Shown: positions 1 to 9,678, counted from the stretch's first letter. The stretch: 13,931 nt of DNA from Verrucomicrobiota bacterium (GCA_023446865.1 JAEXPL010000267.1:1-13931); one strand, 5' to 3'. Program-made: numbers and translations. The notes: generated from the sequence alone by a model not told the origin.

Positions 1-7
1 TGAGTCT

Positions 8-50
8 CAACGCCGCCGCGGCGGGGTACAACCGGGGTTGGGCGGCGTTG
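8..50. repeat. Complex GC-rich inverted repeat at the window start
   Basis: CAACGCCGCC at 8-17 is a perfect complement of GGCGGCGTTG at 41-50. The 23-base loop contains a further inverted repeat, CAACC-GG-GGTTG, at 29-40. CCGCCGCGGCGG at 13-24 is itself a perfect palindrome. No T-run follows on either strand. It may be the terminator or 3' structure of a gene beyond the left edge; no gene is visible here. Confidence 0.45.
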
Positions 51-102
51 GGTGCGATTCGGGTGTTTCCTTCGGGCGGCACTGTGGTGTGCTCGGGGCA
101 CC

Positions 103-723
103 ATGGCCCGCCGCAACGTTCGCGCACTCTGGAAGGCGAAGCTCGAGGGACGGCTCCCGCCGCCCGAGATGCCAGCGGCGCTGCTGCGACCGGGACGGAC
201 AAAGGCGACGACGATCGGGTCCGTACTGCCGATGCGAACAAACTTCGCCGGGCGGGTGCTGGGCATCGATCCGAGTTTGCGGGGCACGGGACTCTCGCTG
301 GTCGAGATCGCGGGCGGGCGGCAACCGGTCGTGCTACTGAGCCGCACCGTGAAGGTGCCGCCGAAACACGACATGGCCTACTGCCTGGGCGAGATCTTCC
401 GCGCCGTGGCGGCGGTGCTGCGCGACCACCCGGTGGACCACGTGGCGCTGGAAAAGACGATCTTCGTGCAGAACGTGGCCACGGCGCAGATCCTCGGGGC
501 GGCGCGCGGGGCGGCGATCGCCGCGGCGGCGCTGGCGGAGAAACCGGTCTTCGAATACCCGCCGCTGCGGGTGAAGCAGGCGGTGGTGGGCGTGGGCCGG
601 GCGAGCAAGGAGCAGATGGCGCGCACGGTGATGGCGCTGGTCGGCCACGGCCGGCCGCTGGCCTACGACGAGGCCGACGCCACCGGCGTCGCGCTCTGCC
701 ACGCGTTCACCTGGCGCGGGTGA
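103..723 (+). CDS. ruvC: Crossover junction endodeoxyribonuclease RuvC
   Basis: This nuclease resolves Holliday junctions with the RuvAB motor during recombination and repair. It has the RNase H-like fold with its acidic catalytic residues: D56 in GIDPSLRGTG, E117 in VALEKTIF, and D189 and D192 in DEADATGVALCHA near the C-terminus. These match the D/E/D/D set of the family. With the ATG at 103 the protein is 206 residues, longer than the roughly 160-175 usual for RuvC. The extra part is a basic N-terminal stretch of about 50 residues starting MARRNVRALWKAKLEG. An ATG at 232 (MRTNFAGRVLGIDPS) would give a protein of ordinary length, so the start is uncertain. Neither start has a good ribosome binding site. 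No ruvA or ruvB is adjacent in the window. The family call is firm; the start is not. Confidence 0.9.
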   Translation: MARRNVRALWKAKLEGRLPPPEMPAALLRPGRTKATTIGSVLPMRTNFAGRVLGIDPSLRGTGLSLVEIAGGRQPVVLLSRTVKVPPKHDMAYCLGEIFRAVAAVLRDHPVDHVALEKTIFVQNVATAQILGAARGAAIAAAALAEKPVFEYPPLRVKQAVVGVGRASKEQMARTVMALVGHGRPLAYDEADATGVALCHAFTWRG

Positions 724-730
724 AAACGAA

Positions 731-757
731 GAAGCCGCGGAGCAGGTCCGCGGCTTC
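731..757. terminator. Hairpin between convergent ruvC and PEP-CTERM genes
   Basis: GAAGCCGCGGA (731-741) and TCCGCGGCTTC (747-757) form a perfect 11-bp stem with a 5-base loop, seven bases after the ruvC stop codon. On the minus strand the hairpin is followed by TTCGTTTTCA, so it looks most like an intrinsic terminator for the leftward PEP-CTERM gene. It could also stop ruvC transcripts, although no T-run follows on the plus strand. Confidence 0.7.
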
Positions 758-785
758 AGATGAAAGGCGAATGGAACGTATAGGA

Positions 786-1448
786 TCAGCGACGGAAGCG
801 CCGGATGCCGACTGCGATTAGCGCGGTGGCGACAAAGAGCGCTCCATAGGTCGAGGGCTCCGGGACGGCGTTGGCATTGACGCTTCGAATCTGAATGTTG
901 TCGAGCGCGAGCGCCTCGTAGGCGGTGGCATCGAATGCGCCGTCGGAACGGTTCTGTAACCGGACTTCGTCAAAGATGCCGTCGTCAAAGCCGTACGGGG
1001 AGAGGGGATCGCCGACAATTCCGCCAATGCCGGTGTCCACGACCGCACCGGCGAACCGCAATTCGTATTGGAAGGAATACCCCGAGTTGCCGAAGCCGCT
1101 TCCCGCGAGGAACTGGATGGCGTCGAAGGCTCCACCGCTGGATAGCTTGATCTGGGTGTAGCCGGAACCTCCGCCATCCATGTACCAACCTGCTTGGCCC
1201 TCGTAGAGGTAGGTGTTCCACAGCTGACCGCTACCGACATACGTGACGTCGATTCCGCCCTCGGAATAGACGGTGTTGCTCGGCATGTGGTGGGTTGTGT
1301 TCTCGAAGCCGTTGAAGTTGGTGCTGCCGGTCAGAAAGTCCGAGTTATGGAGCAGGGTGGCATTGACCTGGATGGGAAGGAAGACGCCACAGGCCGCGAC
1401 GGCGAGGAACTGCAGGCTTCTTGCGAGAGAAGAGGAGATGAAGCGCAT
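786..1448 (-). CDS. PEP-CTERM sorting-domain exported protein of unknown function
   Basis: A 220-residue secreted or surface protein. Residues 1-30 form a signal peptide ending VNA, with likely cleavage before TLL. The C-terminus has the full PEP-CTERM tripartite signal: VPEPST at 195-200, a hydrophobic segment at about 201-214, and a basic tail RRFRR at 216-220. Family knowledge says this tail is processed by an exosortase (EpsH/XrtA type) in bacteria that make exopolysaccharide. No exosortase gene is in the window. The middle is rich in Gly, Ser, Asn and Tyr, and includes GGAFDAIQFLAGSGFG and YEALALDNIQIRS, a style common in PEP-CTERM proteins with a beta-sandwich fold; no enzyme motif is seen. 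The ATG at 1448 was chosen because the signal peptide begins there; the reading frame stays open to 1517. The gene looks lower in GC than its neighbours. The PEP-CTERM call is firm and the function unknown. Confidence 0.85.
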   Translation of the reverse strand: MRFISSSLARSLQFLAVAACGVFLPIQVNATLLHNSDFLTGSTNFNGFENTTHHMPSNTVYSEGGIDVTYVGSGQLWNTYLYEGQAGWYMDGGGSGYTQIKLSSGGAFDAIQFLAGSGFGNSGYSFQYELRFAGAVVDTGIGGIVGDPLSPYGFDDGIFDEVRLQNRSDGAFDATAYEALALDNIQIRSVNANAVPEPSTYGALFVATALIAVGIRRFRR

Positions 1449-1479
1449 GTTTGGTCTGGGTTTGCTAACCCTCACAACA

Positions 1480-1523
1480 GGGGTGAGTACCCCAGGCAGC
1501 AAGATGGGACACCCCATTAGGGG
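1480..1523 (-). promoter_or_regulatory. Pair of G4/C4 inverted repeats upstream of the PEP-CTERM gene
   Basis: Read leftward, the region before the start codon contains CCCC-TAAT-GGGG (1523-1512), then GGGG-TACTCA-CCCC (1493-1480). The two centres lie about 31 bp apart, close to three helical turns, and 38-70 bp before the ATG at 1448. GGGGTACTCACCCC overlaps another small inverted repeat, CTCAC-N7-GTGAG (1471-1487). This could be an operator or promoter element. No known factor is assigned. Confidence 0.4.
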
Positions 1524-1591
1524 CTGGTATTAGGCGCCGGCGCAGCCCCCATAAGTCGACTGGCTCCGCCCCCGGACCGAGTCGCCGCGGC

Positions 1592-4228
<2,637 letters not shown>

Positions 4229-4337
4229 AGGGGGCGGGGTTGAAGGCTTGGGGACCGCGTGGGACGCGATCCGATGAGGTCGGCACGGTAGATGTTTCGG
4301 CGACCGACCCAATCCGAAATTCGTGAAAAACGCGTAA

Positions 4338-4350
4338 GCACGGCGCGTGC
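4338..4350. repeat. Small inverted repeat in the hemH-kinase gap
   Basis: GCACG-GCG-CGTGC is a perfect 5-bp inverted repeat. On the minus strand it is followed nine bases later by a run of five T (4326-4330). It may be a second part of the hemH terminator, or part of the leader of the kinase gene. The AT-richer stretch at 4312-4337 is the likeliest place for a kinase promoter, but no clear -35/-10 pair was seen. Confidence 0.3.
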
Positions 4351-4370
4351 GGAGTCGGGGAGTGTCTGGG

Positions 4371-4388
4371 AAACGCCGTGGTTCGGCG
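4371..4388 (-). terminator. Weak intrinsic terminator after hemH
   Basis: Read leftward, just after the hemH stop codon, CGCCG-AACCA-CGGCG is followed by TTT. The stem is only five pairs of pure GC with a short T-run, so it is a plausible but weak terminator. It separates hemH from the histidine kinase gene, which lies in the same direction. Confidence 0.4.
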
Positions 4389-4391
4389 GTG

Positions 4392-5438
4392 TTAGGCTCC
4401 GGACATGGTCGCGCCGCCCGAAGCCGCCAGCCAGGTGCGGGTGCGCCGCGCGAGAAAGTCGATATAGGCGGGGCTGTCGTTGAGGCAGGGGATCTGGCGG
4501 CATTCCATGCCGCCGGCCTCGAGGAAGGTCTTCTTCCCTTCGACGGCGATCTCCTCGAGCGTCTCCAGACAATCGGCGGTGAAGGCGGGGGTCATCACCA
4601 GCAGGCGTTTCACGCCGGAGCGGGCGAGGCGCACGAGCTCGCGGTCGGTGAACGGCTCCAGCCATGGCTCGCCGGGCAGGCGCGACTGGAAGGAGTGGGA
4701 GAACCTCCCCGGTGCCAGGCCGGCGCGGGCGGCGAAGGCGCGGACAGTGCCCAGACATTGGGCACGGTAGCAGGTGGCGTGGGCCGGGCTGGCGACGTTG
4801 CAGCAGTCCGGCACGCATTGGCAATGGGCGCGGGAGGAATCGGCCTTGCGCAGGTGGCGCACGGGTACGCCGTGGAAACTGATCAGCAGGTGATCGAACC
4901 CTCCGGCGAGATCCGGGGCGGAGACGGTGTGCAGTGCGTCGATGTAGTCGGCGTCGGCGAAGAACGGTTGCACGGTGGTGAACCGCAATTCGGGGGCGAT
5001 ACGGGCGGCCTCCTCGAAGACCTTCACCACGACCGTCTCCCAACTCGACATCGCATAGTGCGGGTATTGCGGGATGAGGAACACCTCGCGCACCCCCAGC
5101 CCGCGGAGCGCGGCGAGTGCGCCGGCGATCGACGGTTCGCCGTAGCGCATGCCGGCGAGCACCGGCAGGCCGAGGGCGGCTTCGAGCTTGGCGCGCACCT
5201 TCTCGCTGGTCACGAGCAGCGGCGCGCCCTCGGGCGTCCAGACCTTCTCGTACGCATGGGCGGACTTCTTCGGCCGGACGCGGAGGATGATGCCCTCGAG
5301 CAGCAGCCAGCGGAACCACGCCGGGTAGTCGATCACGCGCTCGTCGCCGAGGAAGTCGCGCAGGTAGCGGCGGACGTCGGGGACGGAGGTCGAGGCGGGC
5401 GAACCGAGATTGACCAACAAGACGGCTTGCTCGGGCAT
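4392..5438 (-). CDS. hemH: Ferrochelatase with an internal cysteine cluster
   Basis: HemH inserts ferrous iron into protoporphyrin IX (or into coproporphyrin III in the alternative pathway) at the end of haem synthesis. The 348-residue protein opens MPEQAVLLVNLGSP, the usual start of the family. It carries the metal-site histidine in LLISFHGVP (H189) and the conserved glutamate in TPAFTADCLETLEEI (E292). Between these lies an unusual cysteine-rich stretch, residues 206-228, with C206, C208, C212, C213, C223 and C228. In Myxococcus-type ferrochelatases an internal set of four cysteines holds a [2Fe-2S] cluster; this segment is probably the same device, although I infer that from position and spacing. 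The ATG at 5438 fits the family start; the frame stays open upstream to 5876, but that part is not HemH-like and overlaps the divergent gene. No Shine-Dalgarno sequence is seen. No other haem gene is in the window. Confidence 0.93.
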   Translation of the reverse strand: MPEQAVLLVNLGSPASTSVPDVRRYLRDFLGDERVIDYPAWFRWLLLEGIILRVRPKKSAHAYEKVWTPEGAPLLVTSEKVRAKLEAALGLPVLAGMRYGEPSIAGALAALRGLGVREVFLIPQYPHYAMSSWETVVVKVFEEAARIAPELRFTTVQPFFADADYIDALHTVSAPDLAGGFDHLLISFHGVPVRHLRKADSSRAHCQCVPDCCNVASPAHATCYRAQCLGTVRAFAARAGLAPGRFSHSFQSRLPGEPWLEPFTDRELVRLARSGVKRLLVMTPAFTADCLETLEEIAVEGKKTFLEAGGMECRQIPCLNDSPAYIDFLARRTRTWLAASGGATMSGA

Positions 5439-5657
5439 GGTGCGAAGAGGTCGCACGAAACCGCGGGTTGTCAACGGCAACGGGCGGGCGCACCTGCCTT
5501 TCTGTTCACGACACGGGATATCGGGTGCGCGCTGATCAATCCGCGGGGGGCTGGCGGTTGCGGCGTGGGCGAAATGGTGCCGCGGCGTGCACTTTTTGCG
5601 CACTGCCGGAGATCCTGGTGTCGGCGCTGCGGGGCGGCCGCAAGCGGGCGTGGTTGC

Positions 5658-5673
5658 TGGCATCGCGATTGCT
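5658..5673 (+). promoter_or_regulatory. Sigma-54 (-24/-12) promoter before the activator gene
   Basis: TGGCATCGCGATTGCT has the -24 GG (5659-5660) and -12 GC (5671-5672) exactly ten bases apart, and TGGCA/TTGCT match the sigma-54 consensus. Transcription would start near 5684, only about five bases before the ATG at 5689, so the message would be nearly leaderless. It suggests the activator controls its own gene. Confidence 0.55.
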
Positions 5674-5688
5674 TGGCGCGGGGCACGG

Positions 5689-7356
5689 ATGAGCACGTGT
5701 GACTCCTGTTCCGAAAACCCGGGTGCGCCCGCACCGGTCGCGCCGACCGCTTTCGTGGGAGGCTGCCGCGTACTCCAGGAGTTCCGGCTGCTGCACGACG
5801 TGTCGGCGACGCTGGCGCAAGGGTTGGATTTGCGCGAGGCGATGCAGCCCCTGTTCCGCAAGCTGGCCGAGACCACGGTGCTACGCCGCGGCCTGCTGAC
5901 GATCGTGAACCGGGAGAGCGCGGAGCTGATGGTGGAGGAGATGCAGGACCGGCCGCACGCCGATCATCGCGACAAGACGATGCGCGAGAAACTCGGCGAG
6001 GGTTTTCTCGGACGCGTGGCGACGATCGGCGAACCGCTGGTGCTGCGGGAGCTCAACCACATTCCGGATGACGACTGGAGCGCGCTGGAGAAGAAGCTCT
6101 TCGCCGAGGCCCGCGCCCAGGGCGAGAGCCTGGTGGCGGTGCCGATCCGCCATGGTAACGAGGTGCTGGGAACGCTCTCTTTCACGCGGCCGGCGGCCGA
6201 CGAACTCGTGCTGACGGTCGATGCGCGGTTCCTCGTGCTGGTGGCGGGGCAGGTGGGGCTGGCGGTGCGGTTTCGCCAGATGGCCAAGGAACGCATCGAC
6301 ACGTTGCGGGAGGAGAACGAACGGCTCCAGCAGCAGATCGCCCGCAGCTTCGTGCCGGAGGGGATGACCGGACACTCTTCGGCGATGCGCATGGTGTTCT
6401 TCCACATCGACCAGGTCGCGGACTCGAAGACCACCGTGCTTATCCGCGGCGAGACCGGCGTGGGCAAGGAGCGCATCGCGCATGCGATCTGGACCGGGAG
6501 CGGGCGCCGCAAGCGGCCGTTCGTGCGCGTGAACTGCGCCGCGCTCCCGGAGAGCATCATCGAGAGCGAGCTCTTCGGCCATGAGAAGGGCGCGTTCACC
6601 GGCGCGCTGGCGCTGCGCAAGGGACGCTTCGAGCTGGCCGACGGCGGCACGATCTTCCTCGACGAGATCGGCGAGATCTCCGCAGCGACCCAGGCGAAGC
6701 TGCTGCGGGTGCTGCAGGAGGGAACGTTCGAACGGGTTGGCGGCACCCAGACGATCCGCGTCGACGTACGCGTGATCACCGCGACCAACCGCAACCTTGA
6801 GAAGATGATCGAGGAAGGCCGGTTCCGGCTCGATCTCTACTACCGGATCAACGTCTTCCCGATCTACGTGCCGCCGTTGCGCGACCGGCGCAGCGACATC
6901 CTCGAGCTCGCCGACCATTTCCTGGAGAAATACGCGCAGCAGAACGGCAAGAACGTGGTGCGCATTTCGACGCCCGCGATCGACATGCTCATGGCCTACC
7001 ACTGGCCGGGCAACGTGCGCGAACTCGAGAACACCATCGAGCGCGCGGTGTTGCTCTCGCAGGACGGCGTGATCCACGGTTTCCATCTGCCGCCTACGCT
7101 CCAGACCGGCGAAGCTTCCGGTACCGCACCGAGAGGCACGCTCGAGGAGGCGGTCGAGGCGGTGGAGCGCGAGATGATCGCCGAGGCGCTGAAGGAGCAC
7201 CGCGGCATCATGGCCAAGGCCGGGCGCAAACTCGGCCTGACCGAGCGAATCATGGGCCTGCGCGTGAAAAGATACGGGATCGATCCCGAGCGCTTCAAGG
7301 CCGACCCGGTCGCGGCCGCCGCCGAGGCGAAGCGCGGCGGGCCGACACCACCGTAA
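5689..7356 (+). CDS. NifA-like sigma-54 activator (GAF, AAA+, Fis HTH)
   Basis: An enhancer-binding protein that would use ATP to open promoters held by sigma-54 RNA polymerase. The 555 residues divide into a GAF sensor (about 38-195), a short coiled-coil linker (200-218), an AAA+ domain and a Fis-type helix-turn-helix (about 505-530, AKAGRKLGLTERIMGLRVKR). The AAA+ domain has Walker A GETGVGKE (254-261), the sigma-54-contact loop GAFTGA (301-306) and Walker B GGTIFLDE (319-326). The layout and C-terminal helix resemble NifA. The cysteine motif that makes many NifA proteins oxygen-sensitive, between AAA+ and HTH, is absent. Three cysteines instead sit at the N-terminus: C4, C7 and C26. The ATG at 5689 was chosen because the GTG frame opening at 5587 adds a segment without domain features. 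A sigma-54 promoter lies just upstream, and matching sites precede permease-eutBC and modABC. NifA, or a regulator of ethanolamine or other nitrogen use, are both possible. Confidence 0.85.
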   Translation: MSTCDSCSENPGAPAPVAPTAFVGGCRVLQEFRLLHDVSATLAQGLDLREAMQPLFRKLAETTVLRRGLLTIVNRESAELMVEEMQDRPHADHRDKTMREKLGEGFLGRVATIGEPLVLRELNHIPDDDWSALEKKLFAEARAQGESLVAVPIRHGNEVLGTLSFTRPAADELVLTVDARFLVLVAGQVGLAVRFRQMAKERIDTLREENERLQQQIARSFVPEGMTGHSSAMRMVFFHIDQVADSKTTVLIRGETGVGKERIAHAIWTGSGRRKRPFVRVNCAALPESIIESELFGHEKGAFTGALALRKGRFELADGGTIFLDEIGEISAATQAKLLRVLQEGTFERVGGTQTIRVDVRVITATNRNLEKMIEEGRFRLDLYYRINVFPIYVPPLRDRRSDILELADHFLEKYAQQNGKNVVRISTPAIDMLMAYHWPGNVRELENTIERAVLLSQDGVIHGFHLPPTLQTGEASGTAPRGTLEEAVEAVEREMIAEALKEHRGIMAKAGRKLGLTERIMGLRVKRYGIDPERFKADPVAAAAEAKRGGPTPP

Positions 7357-7368
7357 CGGGCGGTGTGG

Positions 7369-7824
7369 TCAGGGTTTGGATGCCGCAGCGGTCTTCTCCG
7401 TGAACGTCCGGCCCTGCACGCCGGCCGCGAAGAAGACCAGGCGCACGGGCGTGTCGCCGACGGTGCGGCCGTTGTGCTCGATGTTCACCACCTCGGCGAA
7501 CGCGTCGCCGGTGCGGAAGGTGCGCGTGGGGCCGTCCTTCTGCGCCACCGCGATCTCGCCGCCAAGAATGTACGCGAAACACGGCACCGTATGCTTGTGC
7601 CAGCCGGTCTCCGCGCCGGGCGGGAGTTCGACGAGCAGGCCGGTGACCTCGGCGTCGCCGGCGGGGTAGACGAGCGGGGTGCCGGCGACATCGGTCGTGG
7701 TCCGCAGAATCTTCGTCGCGCGGACAGCGGCGGTGTACTCGGCTTCGGCTCCGTCACGGGCGTGGGCGGACGCGGCGAGCCCAAACGCAAGGATGAGGCA
7801 CAGGAGGGCATGAAGGCGGTGCAT
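7369..7824 (-). CDS. Exported single-domain cupin protein
   Basis: A 151-residue protein with a signal peptide (residues 1-22, ending SAHA before RDG), so it should act in the periplasm or outside the cell. A small cupin barrel fills the rest. The first cupin motif appears as PPGAETGWHKHTVPCFAYILGGEI, with metal-ligand candidates H76 and H78, and the second as GDAFAEVVNIEHNG, with H117. A metal site is therefore likely, but the substrate cannot be told; related small cupins include sugar-binding and dioxygenase-like proteins. It runs towards the activator gene, leaving only 12 bases between the two stop codons, and diverges from the permease-eutBC unit. No clear promoter or Shine-Dalgarno sequence was found. 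Its link with ethanolamine use is by position only. Confidence 0.75.
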   Translation of the reverse strand: MHRLHALLCLILAFGLAASAHARDGAEAEYTAAVRATKILRTTTDVAGTPLVYPAGDAEVTGLLVELPPGAETGWHKHTVPCFAYILGGEIAVAQKDGPTRTFRTGDAFAEVVNIEHNGRTVGDTPVRLVFFAAGVQGRTFTEKTAAASKP

Positions 7825-7949
7825 GAATCATTTCTGCCACGGTGGACGGATCGCGTCACGGATGATTTGAGACCGCGGAGCGTGGTGCCGGCTCGGTCGG
7901 GAGGGGGGAGACATGAAACCTTTTCCCACCGGGCCCGTATTCGCCGATC

Positions 7950-7965
7950 TGGCATCGGCGGTGCT
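7950..7965 (+). promoter_or_regulatory. Sigma-54 (-24/-12) promoter before permease-eutBC
   Basis: TGGCATCGGCGGTGCT carries GG at 7951-7952 and GC at 7963-7964 with the required ten-base spacing. It shares TGGCATCG with the site before the activator gene; the -12 box is GTGCT rather than TTGCT. A start near 7976 would give a leader of about 28 bases to the ATG at 8004. Confidence 0.55.
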
Positions 7966-8003
7966 GGACGGACCCAAACGATACGCACCGGGCGTTTCCC
8001 GGG

Positions 8004-9578
8004 ATGGCACACCACATTACCATGTCCGCATCTCCACTCCCAATGCCGGCGGCGGGTTCGCCCGCTTCCGAGGTTTCCGACGACGTCAAACAGCTCCAGA
8101 GCATGGGCTACGCGCAGGAACTCCTGCGGCGCATGAGCGGCTTCTCGAACTTCGCGATCTCGTTTTCGATCATCTGTATCCTCGCCGGCGGCATCACGTC
8201 GCTGCAGTTGGGGATCAGCGCAGTGGGCGGCGCGGCGGCGGGCATCGTCTGGCCGCTGGGCGTGGGCTTCTGTTTCCTCGTGGCGTTGTGCATGGCGCAG
8301 GTGGCGTCGGCCTTCCCGACCGCGGGCGGCCTCTACCACTGGAGCTCGATCCTCGGCGGCATGGGCTGGGGGTGGGGCACGGCGTGGTTCAACCTCGGCG
8401 GCCTCGTCTTCGTCACCGCGGCGGTGAATGTGGGCGCCTACAGCCTTTTCGTGAACTTCATCGGGCCGATGTTCGGGTTGGATCCGAGCACGCTCACCGT
8501 GACGCATCAGATCCTCGGCGTTTCGGTGATCACCGTCTCGCAGGCTCTGTTCAACCACTTCGGCATCCGCGTGACGACCTTGCTCACGGACTTCAGCGGC
8601 TACCTGATCTTCGCCGTCGCGATCCTGCTCACCGGCGCGATGTTCTTCGCCGCGCGGACCCACGACTTTGGCCGCCTCATCACGTTTGAGAACTTCAGCG
8701 GCGACGCCGGCGGCGGCGTGTGGCCGGCGAACTCCAGCCTCGGCGTGATGCTCCTGCTCGGCCTGATGTGGCCGATCTACACGATCACCGGCTACGACGC
8801 CTCCGCGCACACCTCCGAGGAGACAGTCGATGCCGCCAAGAATGTGCCGAAAGGCATCCTCCGCTCGGTCTACCTCTCGGGCCTCTTCGGTTGGGTGATG
8901 GTCTGCGCCTTCGTCATCGCGATGCCCAATCTCAAGGACGCCGCCGCCCAGGGCGCCAACGTCTTCCCGTGGCTCATGGAGCAAGTGTTGCCCGGCGTCT
9001 TCGGCAAGGCCCTGTGGGTGGGCATCGTCGTCGCCAACTACCTCTGCGGCTTGGCGTGCGTCACCTCCACCTCGCGCATGATCTTCGCGTTCTCCCGCGA
9101 CGGCGGCTTCCCCGCTTCCTCCGCCCTCCGGAAGGTTTCGCCGAAGTGGAAGACGCCCACCAACGCGATCTGGACCACCGCCGTGCTCGCGATCGCCTCC
9201 ACGCTCTACGCCCCGGCCTACACGACGCTGACCACCGCGTGCGTGATCTTCCTCTACATCTCCTACGTCATGCCGACCGCCGCCGGCTTCTTCACCTTCG
9301 GCAAATCGTGGACGAAGATGGGGCCCTTCAACCTCGGTCCTGCGCTCTACCGCTCGCTCGCCGTGGTCTCCGTGCTCGGCGTTGCCGTGCTCGTCTGGAT
9401 CGGCGTGCAACCGCCCAACGACAAGGCGCTCACGGTCACCGCCGCGACGGTCGTGTTGCTTGTCGCCGCCTGGTACCTCGGCGTGCGCAAGTCCTTCCGC
9501 GGGCCGCCGGTCATGTCCGCCGAGGAGCTGCCGGAAGTCGATGCGCCGGAAGCCCTCGCCCCGGAGATGGCGAAGTAA
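8004..9578 (+). CDS. APC-superfamily amino acid/amine permease, probable ethanolamine importer
   Basis: A membrane transporter of 524 residues with about twelve hydrophobic helices. The start of the conserved region, KQLQSMGYAQELLRRMSGFS, then FAISFSIICILAGGITS and the motif ASAFPTAGGLYHWSS, are typical of the amino acid/choline transporter branch of the APC superfamily, which includes GABA and choline permeases. The central sequence GYDASAHTSEETVDAAKNVP, with the following PKGI, is the usual conserved cytoplasmic loop of this branch. Placement 100 bases before eutB under a shared sigma-54 promoter makes ethanolamine the likely substrate, but that rests on context; an amino acid or choline is possible. 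It is not EutH. The ATG at 8004 gives the longest form; ATGs at 8022 and 8043 are also before the conserved region. No Shine-Dalgarno sequence is clear at any of them. Confidence 0.85.
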   Translation: MAHHITMSASPLPMPAAGSPASEVSDDVKQLQSMGYAQELLRRMSGFSNFAISFSIICILAGGITSLQLGISAVGGAAAGIVWPLGVGFCFLVALCMAQVASAFPTAGGLYHWSSILGGMGWGWGTAWFNLGGLVFVTAAVNVGAYSLFVNFIGPMFGLDPSTLTVTHQILGVSVITVSQALFNHFGIRVTTLLTDFSGYLIFAVAILLTGAMFFAARTHDFGRLITFENFSGDAGGGVWPANSSLGVMLLLGLMWPIYTITGYDASAHTSEETVDAAKNVPKGILRSVYLSGLFGWVMVCAFVIAMPNLKDAAAQGANVFPWLMEQVLPGVFGKALWVGIVVANYLCGLACVTSTSRMIFAFSRDGGFPASSALRKVSPKWKTPTNAIWTTAVLAIASTLYAPAYTTLTTACVIFLYISYVMPTAAGFFTFGKSWTKMGPFNLGPALYRSLAVVSVLGVAVLVWIGVQPPNDKALTVTAATVVLLVAAWYLGVRKSFRGPPVMSAEELPEVDAPEALAPEMAK

Positions 9579-9603
9579 GCGCCGCGGCGCCCGGCGCGGC
9601 GCC
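9579..9603. repeat. GC-rich palindromes in the permease-eutB gap
   Basis: Right after the permease stop codon, GCGCCGCGGCGC (9579-9590) is a perfect 12-base palindrome. GGCGCC at 9586-9591 can also pair with GGCGCC at 9598-9603. No T-run follows. It may protect or attenuate the transcript between permease and eutB rather than end it. Confidence 0.4.
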
Positions 9604-9678
9604 GCCCGGCTCCCCAAGGCCCCTTGGTCCTGTAGCATCGGCGGACAACGCCACTCGTTCGGTACGTTGCGCGAGTTG

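Noticed and set aside
1449..1530. Possible sigma-54 promoter before the PEP-CTERM gene (TTGCT box on the minus strand)
   Set aside because: The GG and GC are eleven bases apart instead of ten and the -24 box does not match TGGCA.
4229..4312. Extension of the histidine kinase to the TTG at 4312
   Set aside because: These 28 codons have weak third-position GC and no domain content compared with the rest of the gene.
5439..5688. Classical NifA activator sites (TGT-N10-ACA) before the activator gene
   Set aside because: No copy with the correct spacing was found by eye in this gap, nor in the gaps before the permease or modA.
4347..5702. 451-codon plus-strand frame across hemH
   Set aside because: It is a shadow of hemH without recognisable motifs.
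5881..7200. 439-codon minus-strand frame across the activator gene
   Set aside because: It is antisense to the AAA+ activator and shows only biased composition.
7825..9678. Cobalamin riboswitch before the permease or eutB
   Set aside because: No B12-box-like sequence or long conserved fold was seen, and the gap before eutB is only 100 bases of GC-rich palindromes.
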